Source: Diphasiastrum complanatum
Lineage: Eukaryota; Streptophyta; Lycopodiopsida; Lycopodiales; Lycopodiaceae
NCBI GenBank assembly: GCA_029204225.1
Contig: CM055103.1
Span: 25,936,656 to 26,000,655, forward strand
Reading direction: 5' to 3'
DNA length: 64,000 nucleotides
Made by a program: the position numbers and the translations under genes. How positions within the stretch are numbered: position 1 is the first letter of the stretch; each line of letters opens with the position of its first letter. The notes below the pieces were generated by a model. The model did not search any database and had not been told where the DNA came from. It saw only the letters and a program-made list of their open reading frames with translations. Below are positions 36,722-48,444 of this stretch, piece after piece.

Positions 36722-37855
36722 GTGATCTATGGGTTGATGGAAGTTTGTATTTTTATTTTGCAGATCAGCTTTAGTCACCAATCAAGATCTGAAAGACAAG
36801 GACATGATTGGAAAATCTTTGAGTGTAGTACTTACAGCGAAGTCAACGATGAGTCTACTAGGAAATCAACGATATTCTCGAATCAAGTCCAAGATTGCAG
36901 AGGCCCTTATGGGCAAAGTTGACAAGATCATTGACCAAAAATTGATACAAGGAGCATGTGATTATTCTGGTATTAGCAGAGATGCATATGACACAATGTT
37001 TAAAATTATCAAAGAGGCATTTGGACAAGTACATATGAAAAAATTTCCTATTCCCGGCCCTTTCAAATCAAATTAGAGAGGGATGTGTTAAACAGGGGTT
37101 TGCATAACATCATTAATATTCCTTACCATATCAATGAAATTTATACTTAAAACATGACACTTTGTCATATGATTCCAACAACAATATGTTTGTAAATCTG
37201 AATCATCTACTGAGATTTATTGTAAAGTTTTATAAAATCACAAATGAAAGTGTTGAAAAATTGATATTAGTTCTCAAGTTAGATGAATCAGAAGTAATAA
37301 AGGGACAAAAGCTGGAAAGGGTTAGTGTTACACTTATGAATGGAGCATTAAGCAATATGATAAACTTGGAGAGTCTTGATTTCAGTGTGCAGTTCGAAAA
37401 ATAATATTTGGTGGTTAGCAGCTTTCTAGGTTTAAATCTATTCTATTGAGTACTAGCAACTAATTCATTTCGAGAATTTATGGTTTTGTGTTTTAAGCTG
37501 ATATTTTGTTTTGTTATTATAGGTCTAAGTTAAATTCTCAAAATATTTGTATCTCTGATATTGCAGCACATTTTACAACATCATACATCATTTTTTGCAA
37601 AAGCTTACGACAGTCTAAGTATTTGGTCATCACAAGGAATGGAAAAATCGCATTGGCAAGCCAAAGCAACATTTTATCGAAATACACAACACGGTGGAAT
37701 ATCTCAAAAAAATAGCTACATCATCCAGCTATTTCAATGGTTCTACAGGCGTGTTCAAATCCGATATAAAACTAGATCAACAAATTATTGGAAATTCAGA
37801 AAGGTGTGCAAATTTGTAGACGAAAATAATATTGATACAAAACTCAACTCATAGT
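36722..37855 (+). pseudogene. Unrecognised gene, possibly DNA-transposon protein
   Basis: Plus-strand coding pieces: 36804-37076 (RYSRIKSKIAEALMGKVD, GACDYSGISRDAYDTMFK), 37142-37404 (NLNHLLRFIVKFYKITN) and 37561-37854. The last has GMEKSHWQAKATFYRNTQHGG and SYIIQLFQWFYRRVQIR. A His-containing NTQHGG followed by an aromatic QWFYR segment recalls the C-terminal part of uncharacterised transposase-like proteins from other eukaryotes, from memory and weakly. AG-ending acceptor-like sites separate the pieces, so it may be spliced. It converges tail-to-tail with the gene at 37928-39519. Confidence 0.35.
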
Positions 37856-37927
37856 AATTTTCAAGATATCAAACAAAAAAAATATAGGTATTATATCGCA
37901 TCATTTCAAGTGCAATGCAAGGCAAAA

Positions 37928-39519
37928 TCATTGTTCCTCTTTGTCTTTAATGATCAGCTTTGTTGTGTGGTCATGAAATTTTTTTTTTCTATCATATGGA
38001 TCTAGAAAATCAATAGATATATTTTTGCTCAAGTTAGTGTATCCGGAGAAAACAGGTAAGGAGGAAGACCTTTTAGGAATTTCCTCATCTACATAGCCAA
38101 ATACTTTTATGACAATGTCTCTCTTCGCAAAAATAATCTTATATGTATTAAAAGGGTATTTATGCCCATTCGTGAAATAGAATAACACTTTAATTGCCAT
38201 TATTATCATCGCAACATCTGAAGAAAATTTGCTATGATGAATGCAAATATCTTTATTTACAAAGCACTTCAAATAATGGGACAGAGATGAATCCCTTTGT
38301 CGTGATCCCTGGCCTTCCCTCAAATATCCTTGCCTTGTTGCAAAGGCATTCACCTCCACAGTAGCCTGTAATTTATGAGCAAAGGTCACATATCTTGAGA
38401 AACAAAATAACTATATTTGAATAAAAATCTCATTCAGATAAAACCAGATTTACCTACTAGATCACGCTCATCAGCTTAAATAAATACAGCAGTATGTAGA
38501 TCATGATCAGCAACAATGGTCGTCAAAGCAGTGGATGGATTAGTTTTCGAAGACTGTGACACATATCTGCTCCGGATTCTTAGAAATTCTTCCTCACTAG
38601 GCAAATTTGTCTGGTATGTCCTACTTCCAGACATGATTGACTGCAGGGCTTCAGTCTCGTCCAGCCATTCATCTCCATCTTTGTAATCAATAGAAGCACA
38701 TAGATCATCATCACCCTCGAGATCTATGAAGTTCTTGAATTCTTTGATGAATAGACAAAATTGATAATATTTTGTCCTCCCTCAGATCAAGAACATCTCC
38801 AACATCATTCAGAGAGAGGTATGCGACATTATTCATATAATACACCAAAAAATCGAGGATAGTCTTGGTTTTGTCATATGGATTCATGTCAGATAAGGAA
38901 GAAATGGACAATGCATGAGACTTGGCTGGGTCGTACATTGCTGCCAATCTTGCCTCCTCATCAGCACCCAAGACGTCATCAACAATAGCTGACTCTGATA
39001 TCATTGAATCAGTTGATGATGAGGCATCCTCAATGCTTAGCCTCAAAGTTCCTGCCTCTTCAGGAACAAGAGCAGAAAGATAAAACACAAGGCCCATGCC
39101 CTCCTGCAAAAAGCGACATGATCAATTGTGCTAGTCACAATGGACCACACATTTAAGATCACTCACTATTTTCGTGAATCGTCAGTTGTGGGCTTGGTTT
39201 GAAGATGGTTGGGCAAGTATCAGGTCATGGAAATGAATCGTGGATTATCCATTATCAACATAGACTGATTCAGACTATCATAATACTCTTTATACAACGC
39301 TCGAAAATAGGATTTATGTTTTGATCCAAACCTCTCGATATCAAAAGACATACTGAAATACGTCTTATAGTGACCTATGTAGTTACCAACACCAGATTCA
39401 ATGAGGAAGGTGTGCAACGCAGAATCAAAAGTATTAGAAGATGATGCGGCCATCTCGAAAGTATGAATAGTAGGGCCGAGTATCGCTACGACGCGGGGTG
39501 GCAAGGAGTTAGAAGACAA
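37928..39519 (-). pseudogene. Unrecognised multi-exon gene, convergent with 36722-37855
   Basis: Minus-strand pieces in order: 39519-39220 (from ATG; TFLIESGVGNYIGHYKTYF, FRALYKEYYDSLNQSML), 39109-38711 (LSALVPEEAGTLRLS, an acidic Ser-rich linker, ILDFLVYYMNNVAYLSL), about 38700-38440 (DEWLDETEALQSIMSG, LPSEEEFLRIRSRY) and 38389-37928 (VEVNAFATRQGYLREGQG, then VIKVFGYVDEEIPKRSS and a Lys-rich tail). The gaps are 50-110 bases and could be introns. I recognise no family. The convergent arrangement with 73 bases between stops is typical of two-gene DNA transposons, but no terminal inverted repeats were proved. Confidence 0.4.
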
Positions 39520-39879
39520 TCAGGTAGTCCTCGCATGATGGCAATTTTGGTGAATGATCAAATATCGGAACAACACGAGGGATCCAAGATCATCTAGAAT
39601 CCGAAGTAGATTCTCACGTGGTAGCGATACTGCAAAGAACTAGTAGTGTTGACACACCAAGAGCTATAGGGAGTAAAAATCGAAAACTTAGCAAAAGATT
39701 TTAACTGATCAAACAACATTTATATAGCTAAAACCAATAAAATCCAACCCGTACATGCGTCGATCCAACAACGGATCAGATCTATGAAGTGTAATGTAAG
39801 GAGATGATTGCTCAGGGAGTGATAGTTGATACTTTGGCAAGTGATTAGATGAGCTGCATGGTGGCATGCATAGTAGTCT
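39520..39879. other. Upstream region of the 37928-39519 gene; no gene seen
   Basis: AT-rich, no sustained ORF. It ends where the copia RT fragment begins. Confidence 0.3.
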
Positions 39880-41045
39880 CTAGGTTGGCATCACATGTTG
39901 TTTCAGAAGAGTTTTGTAGATTTGGCGGAGAACCTCAAACTTTATGAGAAAGCTATCAACTGTCCAAATAAGGACAAGTGGATCAAGGCAATGGAAGACG
40001 AGATGAATTCCATGGAGCAGAACAAAGTTTGGAATCTGGAGCCATTACCAACAGACAAGAAGACTGTGAAGTGCAAATGCATTCTCAGATACAAATATGG
40101 ACCTAATGGCAACATATCAAAATACAAAGCTAGATTGGTATCAAAAGGTTTCTCTCAAAAGTATGGTGTTGACTATACTGAAACCTTGTCTCCAGTCATA
40201 AAGCATTCATCCTTACTTTTGCTATTTGCATATGCAGCAGCATATAGTCTCCAGATCCACATAGTGGATGAGAAGACCACCTTCTTACATGGTGAGTTGA
40301 ATGAGGAGGTCTATGTGGACCAACCACTAGGATTTATCTTCTCACGCTTTGCCAACTATGCCTGTCGAATGCAAAGAAACATATGCGGACTGAAGCAGTC
40401 TGCTAGGCAATGGTATAAGAAGAAGGATCACACCCTCAGGTCCTTAGGATTTCAACCATTGATGGCTGACTACAATGTCTATACAAAGGTTACAGATGGG
40501 AAAATCATAATCATAGCAGTCTACATTGATGACACTTTGATTTTGTCCAGAAGGGACGACCTGATTGCTCAGGTAAAGCATGATATTTCACAGCATTTTG
40601 AAATATCTTACCTAGGGGAAGCAATATGCTACCTAGGATTGCATATTGACAAAGATCTTGACGAAGGGAAGCTGTATCTTCACCAGTCAAGATACATTCA
40701 GAAAATCATTGACAATTTTCAAATGACAGACTACAAGAGAGCTAATACATCTATGGTAGTTGGAACAGTTTTGACGAAGCAAGACTGCCTGCAGAATGCA
40801 GAAGAGTAGGAAGCCATGCAGAAACGTGCCCTACAGGAGGCTGATTGGATTACTCATGTACTTGGCAAATAGTACATGAACTGACATCGCTTATGCGGTT
40901 TTCAGAATGAGCCAGTTCATTATCAATCCAAGCCCTATGCACTAGAAGATAGCCAAGAGAGTTGTGTAATACCTTCAACAGACGAAGGATTATGGGCTGT
41001 GTTTCTCTCAGCATGGAGGATTATAGATCGTTTGTTCTGGATTTT
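39880..41045 (+). pseudogene. Copia-A reverse transcriptase/RNase H fragment
   Basis: A 304-codon open frame (39895-40809) holds nearly all of copia RT: DKWIKAMEDEMNSM, LVSKGFSQKYGVDY, HGELNEEVYVDQP, CGLKQSARQWY, the active site VYIDDTLILS (both Asp present) and CYLGLHIDKDLDEG. A stop at 40807 is followed by broken RNase H N-terminal coding to about 41040. It is related to the RT of A1. No LTR, gag, protease or integrase is attached. Confidence 0.85.
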
Positions 41046-41480
41046 GTGACAAAAAAAATTGTGGAATTTGACACAAAAAAAAAGTAACGTAAAACATATT
41101 TTTTAATATGATTGGACATATAAGATAAATCGTGGGTCATTTTGATAGTACTTAAATTTTACAAAACTAATTTTTACAAATCTTATATTTTAATTAATTT
41201 TTTTTTTGAAAAGACAAAATCATCAAGACTACTGTTTTGTACTTTGAGACTTGCGGTAGTTTTTGCATGACTTATTATTTTATGTAGTACTTTGGTATTT
41301 CAAAAAGCTTATAAACAACTATTCAATGTGCAATGCGCAACAACAAGAAAATTATGTTCAATTGCATTTTGACATTTTTTGAAGCCCTCGACTACCAAAG
41401 TTTGATACTATTGGTAGCTGTTGGTACATGCTCGTTTGTTTTTTTGTTATAAAATTGAAGCCTAGTACTAATGAAGCAAT
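41046..41480. repeat. Diverged copy of the GGTAC-type repeat
   Basis: GTACTTTGAGACT, GTAGTACTTTGGTATT and CTACCAAAGTTTGATACTATTGG resemble blocks of the 21016-21920 unit. It sits between copia RT and gypsy gag. Confidence 0.4.
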
Positions 41481-41559
41481 ATTTGTATTGAATGTTTGTA
41501 TACAAAAGAAGCGTCCTAGTTGTGTGCCGTTCAAACATAGATAGTGTGCGACGTTGGTG

Positions 41560-42548
41560 TCCATTCGGCCTATACTACGACATCCACCACTATTGCATCC
41601 ACGAATGTCAACGCTACTGCAGAAATGATGCTCAACGAGTTCAAGAAACTCGGGAAGGACCAGCGGAAACATATGGAAAAGTTGTAGTCGCAATTTGATG
41701 AGAAGATCGAAGCATTGGAATATTTTCACGGAAAAGCGAACAAGGAACTTGAGAAGTTTGCGAAGACTTTTTCTACCAGGGAAAATGTCTGGTATTATAT
41801 TTGTACAGGAAATCACATAGTGAATGCGTGTCCTCAATTGAAAAAATTAATGGAAATCAGTGTATGCCATTTGTGTAATTCACCTGATCATGAGACTGCT
41901 TTTTGCAACTTCAATCCTCAGATAATTCAGCAACGGTATGTCCAAATGGGATATCGAGAACCACAATCTGGAGGAAATCCAGTAGCTAGACCTTGACAAT
42001 CTGCTCTTGGATACCCAAAACATTTAGCCTTACCTGCCCCACCAAAGCACTCCGCTCCTCCTGCCAATTTGATGGAACCAGAGTCGTATAGAAGTGCTGA
42101 GCAATGGAACTATGGTAATGATCAAGAAGGTGGATCTTCAGAACAATATGTTATTTATGCTGCCGCGCAACAACATGCCTCTAGAAACTGGACCAGAGCA
42201 CTGCTTGGATGCTTTGCATGTGGAGAAAATCACAGAGTTGCAGAATGTCTTAATAAAAGAAAATTTGTACCATTCTGTTGTGACTGTGGTTATGGGCATT
42301 GCTATAAAGACTGTCCAGCAAGACCGAAGCCACCACCAGCTACAGCACTTGTAAATTTGATAACAATCAAGCAAAGACCAGTAGCTCAGAATAAATCAAG
42401 TGTACCCTTGATGGTGGTCACCAGAGCACAGAAGCAGAAAAAACCAGTAGCAGATCCAGTATCTACTGATTTTATACCATTGAACGATATACCAACAACA
42501 TCTGGAGTCTATCCCAATCTTCATGCAGCTTTTATAGGGAATGTGTAG
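41560..42548 (+). pseudogene. Gypsy gag with four zinc-knuckle motifs
   Basis: Coding pieces: a short helical lead (MLNEFKKLGKDQRKHMEKL, then stop), 41715-41996, and 42069-42548. Four knuckle-like motifs follow one another: CTGNHIVNAC (first Cys changed to Tyr), CHLCNSPDHETAFC, CFACGENHRVAEC and CDCGYGHCYKDC. The second and third are canonical CX2CX4HX4C. Such knuckles bind element RNA. The downstream part is Pro/Gln-rich. The reading stops at 42548 where other sequence begins. One in-frame stop is at about 41994. The antisense ORF here is a shadow. Confidence 0.7.
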
Positions 42549-42734
42549 TCTTTAGAAAGTGGCTGAGGTGTCCAAAATAAGTGTGAGAGGTGTAAGGGAG
42601 TCGTCCACACACATCGTAAAACTCCCATCTTTCTTTTGTACCAAAAGTACAGGAGAGCAATAGAGGGAGTTACTGGGTTTTCTCTAACGAATCATTAATT
42701 TGTTTAGAAATTTTTTCTTGTTGAGAATGGCTTA
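42549..42734. other. Short unassigned interval
   Basis: No gene seen between gypsy gag and the family U fragment. Confidence 0.3.
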
Positions 42735-43012
42735 CCCTATAGCAGGGGGTGGTAGCATAGTTGGCGTTGGTTGCCTAGTACGACGACGTCACGTGGAAGG
42801 CAAATCAGGAATTACGACCTCGTTGTGTACCCGTTGACAACTAGATGCTTGTCGTGAAGATTAGGCAGGTGCCACGTCTTTGTAAATAGAAAAGACTAAC
42901 TCAGGGACAAAACCATAGATCTTATTAACCAGGTAGAAAGTGGAGATGAGGGCCAAAAGCAAATTGCTGCTTGGTGTTACTCTTGATGGCTCTCTTGAGT
43001 TCACCTCAATTC
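42735..43012 (-). pseudogene. Family U fragment, copy 3
   Basis: On the minus strand, aligns with 1800-2080 of copy 1: GELKRAIKSNTKQQF-like start, CACAACGAGGTCGT block and the Arg-rich linker end. It carries its own frameshifts and is truncated at both sides. It ends next to a cluster of PBS-like motifs. Confidence 0.6.
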
Positions 43013-43014
43013 AA

Positions 43015-43110
43015 GCTCTGATACCACTGAAGGATGAAATTAAGAGTCAATTAGATTTGAAGCAATACAAATTTCATCAACTCTGATAGGAACAACAAGC
43101 TCTAATACCA
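43015..43110 (-). repeat. PBS-like motif cluster after copia-A3 LTR
   Basis: GCTCTGATACCA at 43015-43026, CTCTGATAG at 43081, and GCTCTAATACCA at 43099-43110 next to the LTR edge. This parallels the cluster at 15743-15874. Confidence 0.6.
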
Positions 43111-43111
43111 C

Positions 43112-44095
43112 TGATGACAAAAGGATTGGGATTGATTCATCTTGATTTTCCTAGAACTCAGATAGAATTTGGTTCAGACTGACGTCTACTGTCTTCTAGT
43201 TCATACCTACAATCTTCTAGAGTGTAGACAGACACTGCTGACCTACATTTGATTTGTTTAAGCATTCAACAAGATGAACATGTGTCTGGAATGAATACTA
43301 AACACCTGATTACGAACAGAAAACAATGAGACATCAAGCATTTTGAGATCATTCAACACAAGAAGAAGATCTGCATAACATTTGCTGTATTATAAAATGA
43401 TCCAATCTTGAGAGTGCTTGTGTGAGAAACCCACACAACGCGTCGACGTGAGAGATGCTATGTCTCTCACGAACTATATTAGACGGTCTCGCTTACTAAA
43501 GAACTCTTGGACATCGGCTGGCAGTTCTATGCCTAGCTCACATTGATGTTCAATCAATTGATGTTCAACCGATTCTCTCGTGATCGATCTGATTATATAG
43601 ATGGAGAGATAAAGGGTTTAATCTAATTTGAGATTACAAGAATGGATGATTAAGCATGTTCCAATGGCATTCAGATTGCCTTCAACATCATTCATGGAGG
43701 AGGATATCCTTCTGGTACTTTCTTAATTTCCTTCGTACTTGGAGTGTGAAGATCCGCTATCTTTCGATCTTCAAGTCTTCTTCGCCTTCATGTCTCATTC
43801 GACCTTCAACTTTCTCCTTTGAGCTCCTTCAGTCTTCAAACGTTTGATCTTCGAGGTATTCACCTTCGTGTCTTGTTCGACCTTCGGGTTTCTCCTTTGG
43901 GCTCCTTTGGGCTCCTTTGGTCTTTGAACTTTTGATCTTCGAGGTATTCGCCTTCGTGTCTTGTTCAGCTGAAACTATTATGTGATTGTTATGACCTGGG
44001 GTGGTTCCTGCTTGTGGGCAGTTCCCTTGTATTACTGTAGGCTCAAATTTGAAAGCTAACAAAGATTTGTGGCTCAAAACATTTTGTTTTTTTCA
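43112..44095 (-). repeat. Copia-A3 LTR
   Basis: 984 bp. The minus strand starts TGAAAAAAACAAAATG at 44095, directly after the polypurine tract GAGAGGGAGC (44096-44105), so it is a 3' LTR by its upstream flank. Its other end (near 43112) is followed by a PBS-like site, which normally marks a 5' LTR. The end near 43112 is less precise than the other. Confidence 0.65.
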
Positions 44096-44512
44096 GCTCC
44101 CTCTCAAAGCGTGGTAGCTTTACGATTTTCAGGTTTGTCCTCTGCCTCTCGAACATCCCCTTGTCTAATGGTTTTGTAAAGATGTCCTCCACCATCTGCT
44201 TCGTTCCAATGAAGGTGGTCTTCAATTCGTTCCTCTCAACTAGGTCCCTTATCAAATGATATTTGATTGCAATGTTGAAACATGAGATCCTTTGTCAAGT
44301 GTGTGGCAGAAGTATTATCCATCTGCAAGATTAGAGGTCCTTTGGTGTTTTCACCCAATCCGTCGAGGAATAGTCTAAGCCATGTGACCTCATTGGCCAT
44401 CTTGGCTGCTGCAACATATTCTGCTTTGCAAACTGAGCTATGATGGTCTGCTTCTTGCTGAGCTATAGAATTGCTGCATTCACTACAATGGTGCACCCTC
44501 TCGAGACACTTT
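44096..44512 (-). pseudogene. Copia-A3 RNase H fragment
   Basis: Minus strand: SRGCTIVVN-like start, the CKAEYVAAAKMANEVTWLR box, DNTSATHLTKD, then, after a frame change at about 44250, ELKTTFIGTKQMVEDIFTKPLDKGMFERQR. It ends at the polypurine tract. Upstream RT is missing: at about 44512 it joins the 3' flank of gypsy-A. Confidence 0.8.
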
Positions 44513-45098
44513 TGTACAATAAATGAATCAAAAAGTGATTTTCTAAGTCATTTTCCATAAAAATTAATTTCTGAACTTTTTTTGATCTGATGACTTTTTA
44601 TACTTTTGCTCATCATTCTTTTTTTTTACTGTCTTTTTTCAAAAAAAAAGAAAATCAGCCAAGTAGTAAAAAACAAAAATTTTGTAAAACAACAAAAGTA
44701 AATCTAACAAGGTGTTGGATCATGATGGTGGAACTGGCTGTACTGGCTGCCAAAACTTGCGTCGTCGACTGCCATTCACTGGAGTATCAAATCGTTTTTC
44801 ATCCAAGTGTTCTAAAATAACTATCCCATAGTTCAATATCTCTTTTACCTTGTACGGTCTTTCACTTGTAAACTTCAATTTGCCTTTGATCAGTTTCATC
44901 TTATACATTAGATCTAGTTCTCCTTCTTTCAGATCTTTTTTGTGTAATCGACGATCGTGCCAATCTTGCGGTGAGCTTTCTCTGTTGCTAATGCACGAAC
45001 TGCCATCAATCTGGTTTCACAAATTTTTTTTTAAAGCCTCATGACGCATTTGTAAGGATTTCACATCATCCAACCATTCCGTTGCTATGCGTAAGAAT
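44513..45098 (-). pseudogene. Gypsy-A 3' end: integrase C-terminus and 3' flank
   Basis: The minus-strand frame (44908-44720) has MKLIKGKLKFTSERPYKVKEIL and closes with RRKFWQP, as in gypsy-C. 44513-44719 is 3' untranslated and LTR-proximal sequence, matching 56516-56705 of gypsy-B in the opposite orientation. Upstream integrase (44930-45098) runs into the copia-B insertion at its AGAAT duplication. Confidence 0.75.
45094..45098. repeat. Target-site duplication AGAAT (left)
   Basis: AGAAT flanks the copia-B 3' LTR. Its partner lies at 51121-51125 as ATTCT because that segment has been inverted. Confidence 0.85.
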
Positions 45099-45711
45099 TG
45101 TTGAATCACATGTGTGGGATGCCCTACACATGTACTTTTGATCTCCTAAGCCCAATAATACCATAAAGATCAGACTAGCATTGATTGACAATAGGAAAGC
45201 AAATCATACAAGAAATATTAGTGTGTTACAAGCAAGATCTGTCAACAAAATATGAAACTAAGCACAATAAATGCCTCAACTCGGCTAGAGAGAGAATATG
45301 AATGTACAAAACTCGAGTAGAGAGAGAAGACACAAAGAGCTTAGTCTCCAAATTTGCATTACACACAAATTTCATCATTTTCTCAATGAGAGTACATCAC
45401 ATATATATAGATCCATGGACTCTCCTCTTACTTTGAGTTGAATTGGAGTTATGAATCCACCTCTCAAGCTATCTAGACTTATTCAAGCCACCTCAATATG
45501 TCTAATTGTGCCACCTAGTCTTTTCATGCATTAAATGTGGCATGCAAAGTACAAATGACAATTCCTATGGTAGCTCGAGTTTCTATTTCTACCTACCTTG
45601 AATATTTTCTTCTAAGATGGGTCTTTCCTAAGCCAAAAGAGCTCAATTCATCTTTGGCATTTTTAGGACCCCTACTTACAACATTAGATAGATTTTTCCA
45701 ATATATTGACA
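45099..45711 (-). repeat. Copia-B 3' LTR
   Basis: 613 bp, minus strand from TGTCAATATATTGG to GTGATTCAACA. The purine-rich GGAGGAG lies just outside at 45712-45718. Confidence 0.85.
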
Positions 45712-47058
45712 CTCCTCCAAAAAATGTATCTAATGTGTATCAAGCATCGATCTTGAGATAAGGCCAAGATTAGATCTATGCTTTGAGAAGGCACTTTTGC
45801 AAAGTGGCTTTGTGAGAAGATCAACAATACATGAAGATGTGTCGACATGTTCCAAGTTGATTTCTCCTCCAATGAGCTTTTCCCTTACAAAATGGTGTGC
45901 CACTTCTATATGCTTGCTTCTTGCATGAAAAATAGGACTGTTTGGGCCGATATGTTGTCACATTTGATCAAGAGAAGATCATCCTCTTTAATGCACTTTA
46001 GCTCCATGATTAACCTCTTGATCCAAAGCACCTCTTTAGTTGTTGTAGTGAGTGCTTTGTACTCGGCCTCACAAGAAGATAGAGATATGGTATCTTGCTT
46101 CTTTGAAAGGCAAGACAAAGATTGCCTCCAAGAAAGATAGTATATGCATTAATGGACTTTTGATCCATTTTATCACTTGCAAAATCGGAATCCGAATAGC
46201 CAACAATGGTTAGATCTTCATTCTTGTACAATAAACCATAATCTTGAGTAGAAGATACATATCTTAGAACTCTCTTGGCCATCTTCCCATGTTGGATCTT
46301 AGGATCTTGCATAAATTGACTCAAATTGTGCACACAATAGCTCAAATCGAGTCTAGTGATAGTAAGCCAAATTAAAGAGCCTATAAGACTCCTATAAAGT
46401 GTGATGTCCTCACCTTTAATAGGATCTTTTACATGTTGCTCCATGGGAGTATCTATGCCTTTACAATTTTGCATATTGAATTTTCTCAACATAGAAAAGA
46501 CATATCTAGATTGACAAATAAAAGCATATTCTTCATGAAAATCAATCTCAAGGCCTAAAATGTAATGGATCTCTCCTAGATCTTGCATTTTAAGTTCTCC
46601 TCCTAATGCATCCTTAGTTTCTTGAACTAGTATCAAACAACTTCCACTAAGAATAATGTCATCTACATAGATTAGAAGAATGACAATATTACTACCATCA
46701 AACTTTAAGTACATAGAAGGATCATAGTCACTAAGCACAAATCCTAATGAAAGTAGAAAGTTGTTGAGTCTTGAATACCATGATCTAGGTGCTTGCTTCA
46801 AGCCATAAAGACTTCTAAATAGCAAACACACCTTAGATTTATCCTTGATAAGTCCTTGAGGTTGTGCCATGTATATCTCCTCCTCAAGATAGCCATTCAA
46901 AAAAGCGTTGGAGATAGCAAATTGATACAATTTCCACTTTAAAAATAAGGCAAGAGAGATTATGATTCTTATTGTCACCATCTTTGCTACATGAGCAAAG
47001 GTTTCTTCATAGTCAAGGCCATATATTTGTGCAAAGCTTTAGCACATAATCTTGTCTT
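45712..47058 (-). pseudogene. Copia-B reverse transcriptase and RNase H
   Basis: A 323-codon frame (46981-46010) contains most of RT: FAISNAFLNGYLEEEIYM, YGLKQAPRSWY, the active site IYVDDIILSG, DLGEIHYILGLEI, then connection and start of RNase H (IVGYSDSDFASDK). A frame change at about 46115 leads to the SLSSCEAEYKALTTTTKE box of RNase H and CDNISA, and another to the last residues at about 45720. The RT N-terminus (46990-47058) is broken by a stop. Confidence 0.85.
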
Positions 47059-48444
47059 TTACTTGTTGATGGATCCATCATGATTGTACTTGATCTTGAA
47101 CACCCACTTGCATCCAATAATATGCATGTTAGGTGGTGAATCCACTAGCTCCCATGTGTGGTTGTTGATCAAGGCATCATATTCAATCTTCATGGCCTCA
47201 TACCACTCCTTGGTATTGAGGGCTTCTTGGACATTTTTGGGCTCCTCATGAGAAACAAAATAAGCATAAGTGGAATCAAGATCCACTTGTTTTCCTTTGT
47301 CATCATAAGTGAGCCTCTTAGGCTCGGATCTCTCCCTCATGGATCTTCTAGGAGTGAAAATTTGAGGACTTCCATCTTCAAATCTTGACTCCTTCATATG
47401 TTGATTGTCTTTAATAACAAAAGGTGATAGATTTTGAGGTTGCTTGAACTCGGCCCCTCCAAGATTGTACTTTTCTTCTTCATGAAAAACTACATCTCTA
47501 CTTTCAATTACTTTAGAAGTAGAGAGCATGTAGATTCGATAGCCTTTCTTGTTGGATGAATATCCAACCATTACTCCTTTGCTTGCACAAGGATCATCCT
47601 TCTTTCTCGTTTCCAAGGGAATATGGAAAAAGCAAATGCATCCAAATATTCTAAGGTGATCAACCTTTGAAGATGAAAAGTGCACATCCGAGTGTATGAG
47701 CTCTAATGGATGTGTAGTCTTGATAGATGATTTTGAAAAAGGCTTCTTATGAGACTTGGATATGGCACAAGCCTCACATGGCTTGAAATTCTTGGAGATA
47801 AGATTAGGCAAGCCAATAGATTTGGCTTTCTTGACCATGGAAATCATAGAATTATAGTTAGGATGCCCCAACCTTCTATGCCATAGTTCCTCCAAAGAAA
47901 TATGAGAAGCAAAAGCACCATCACAAGAGTTAGCATTCTCTTTGGGATCAAGCTTGTAGATTCCACCATATCTAGACCCAAATGCAAGGATCTCATCATG
48001 CTTCTTGATTGTACATGTATCAACATTGAAACTCACATCTAGTCCACTATCAAACAATTGCCCAGCACTAATAAGATTTTTTGTTAACTTAGGAACAAAA
48101 AGTACTTTAGACAGAGAAAGAACTTTTGATGAAGAAAGCTTTAAGGGAATGGTCCCTATGCCTTCAATAGCACACTCATGATCATTTGCTGTGTAGATGG
48201 ACTTCTTGGCTCCTTCATAAGGTGACATGGATGAAAAAGAATATGAGAAAGCTCCACTGTCGATGTACCACGAACCATCCTTCTTGAAAGGTGATGAAGA
48301 AAAACTCGAGACCATAAGAGATCCCTCTCCATCACTTGCATGAGCATCTTCCTTCTCTTCATTGGAAATGTTGGCTTGCTTGAATTGATTCTTCTTCTTG
48401 AAGCAATTGGTGGCATAATGCCCCTTCTTGCACAAAAGAAACAC
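47059..48444 (-). pseudogene. Copia-B protease and core-deleted integrase
   Basis: A long open frame of 461 codons. It opens inside the gag zinc knuckle (CKKGHYATNC), then protease SWYIDSGAFSYSF (about 48270), IEGIGTIPL and FVPKLTKNLISAGQL. The integrase zinc domain is intact (WHRRLGHPNYN, CEACAISKSH), and LELIHSDVH holds the first Asp. Immediately after, the frame continues in VDHLRIFGC, so the second Asp and Glu regions have been removed in frame. The C-terminal GVMVGYSSNKKGY and the linker to RT (KEWYEAMKIEYDALI) follow. The frame is kept despite the core loss. Confidence 0.85.

Noticed and set aside
41358-41837. 159-codon minus-strand ORF
   Set aside because: Lies opposite the gypsy gag with zinc knuckles, which has clear family motifs; the antisense frame has none.
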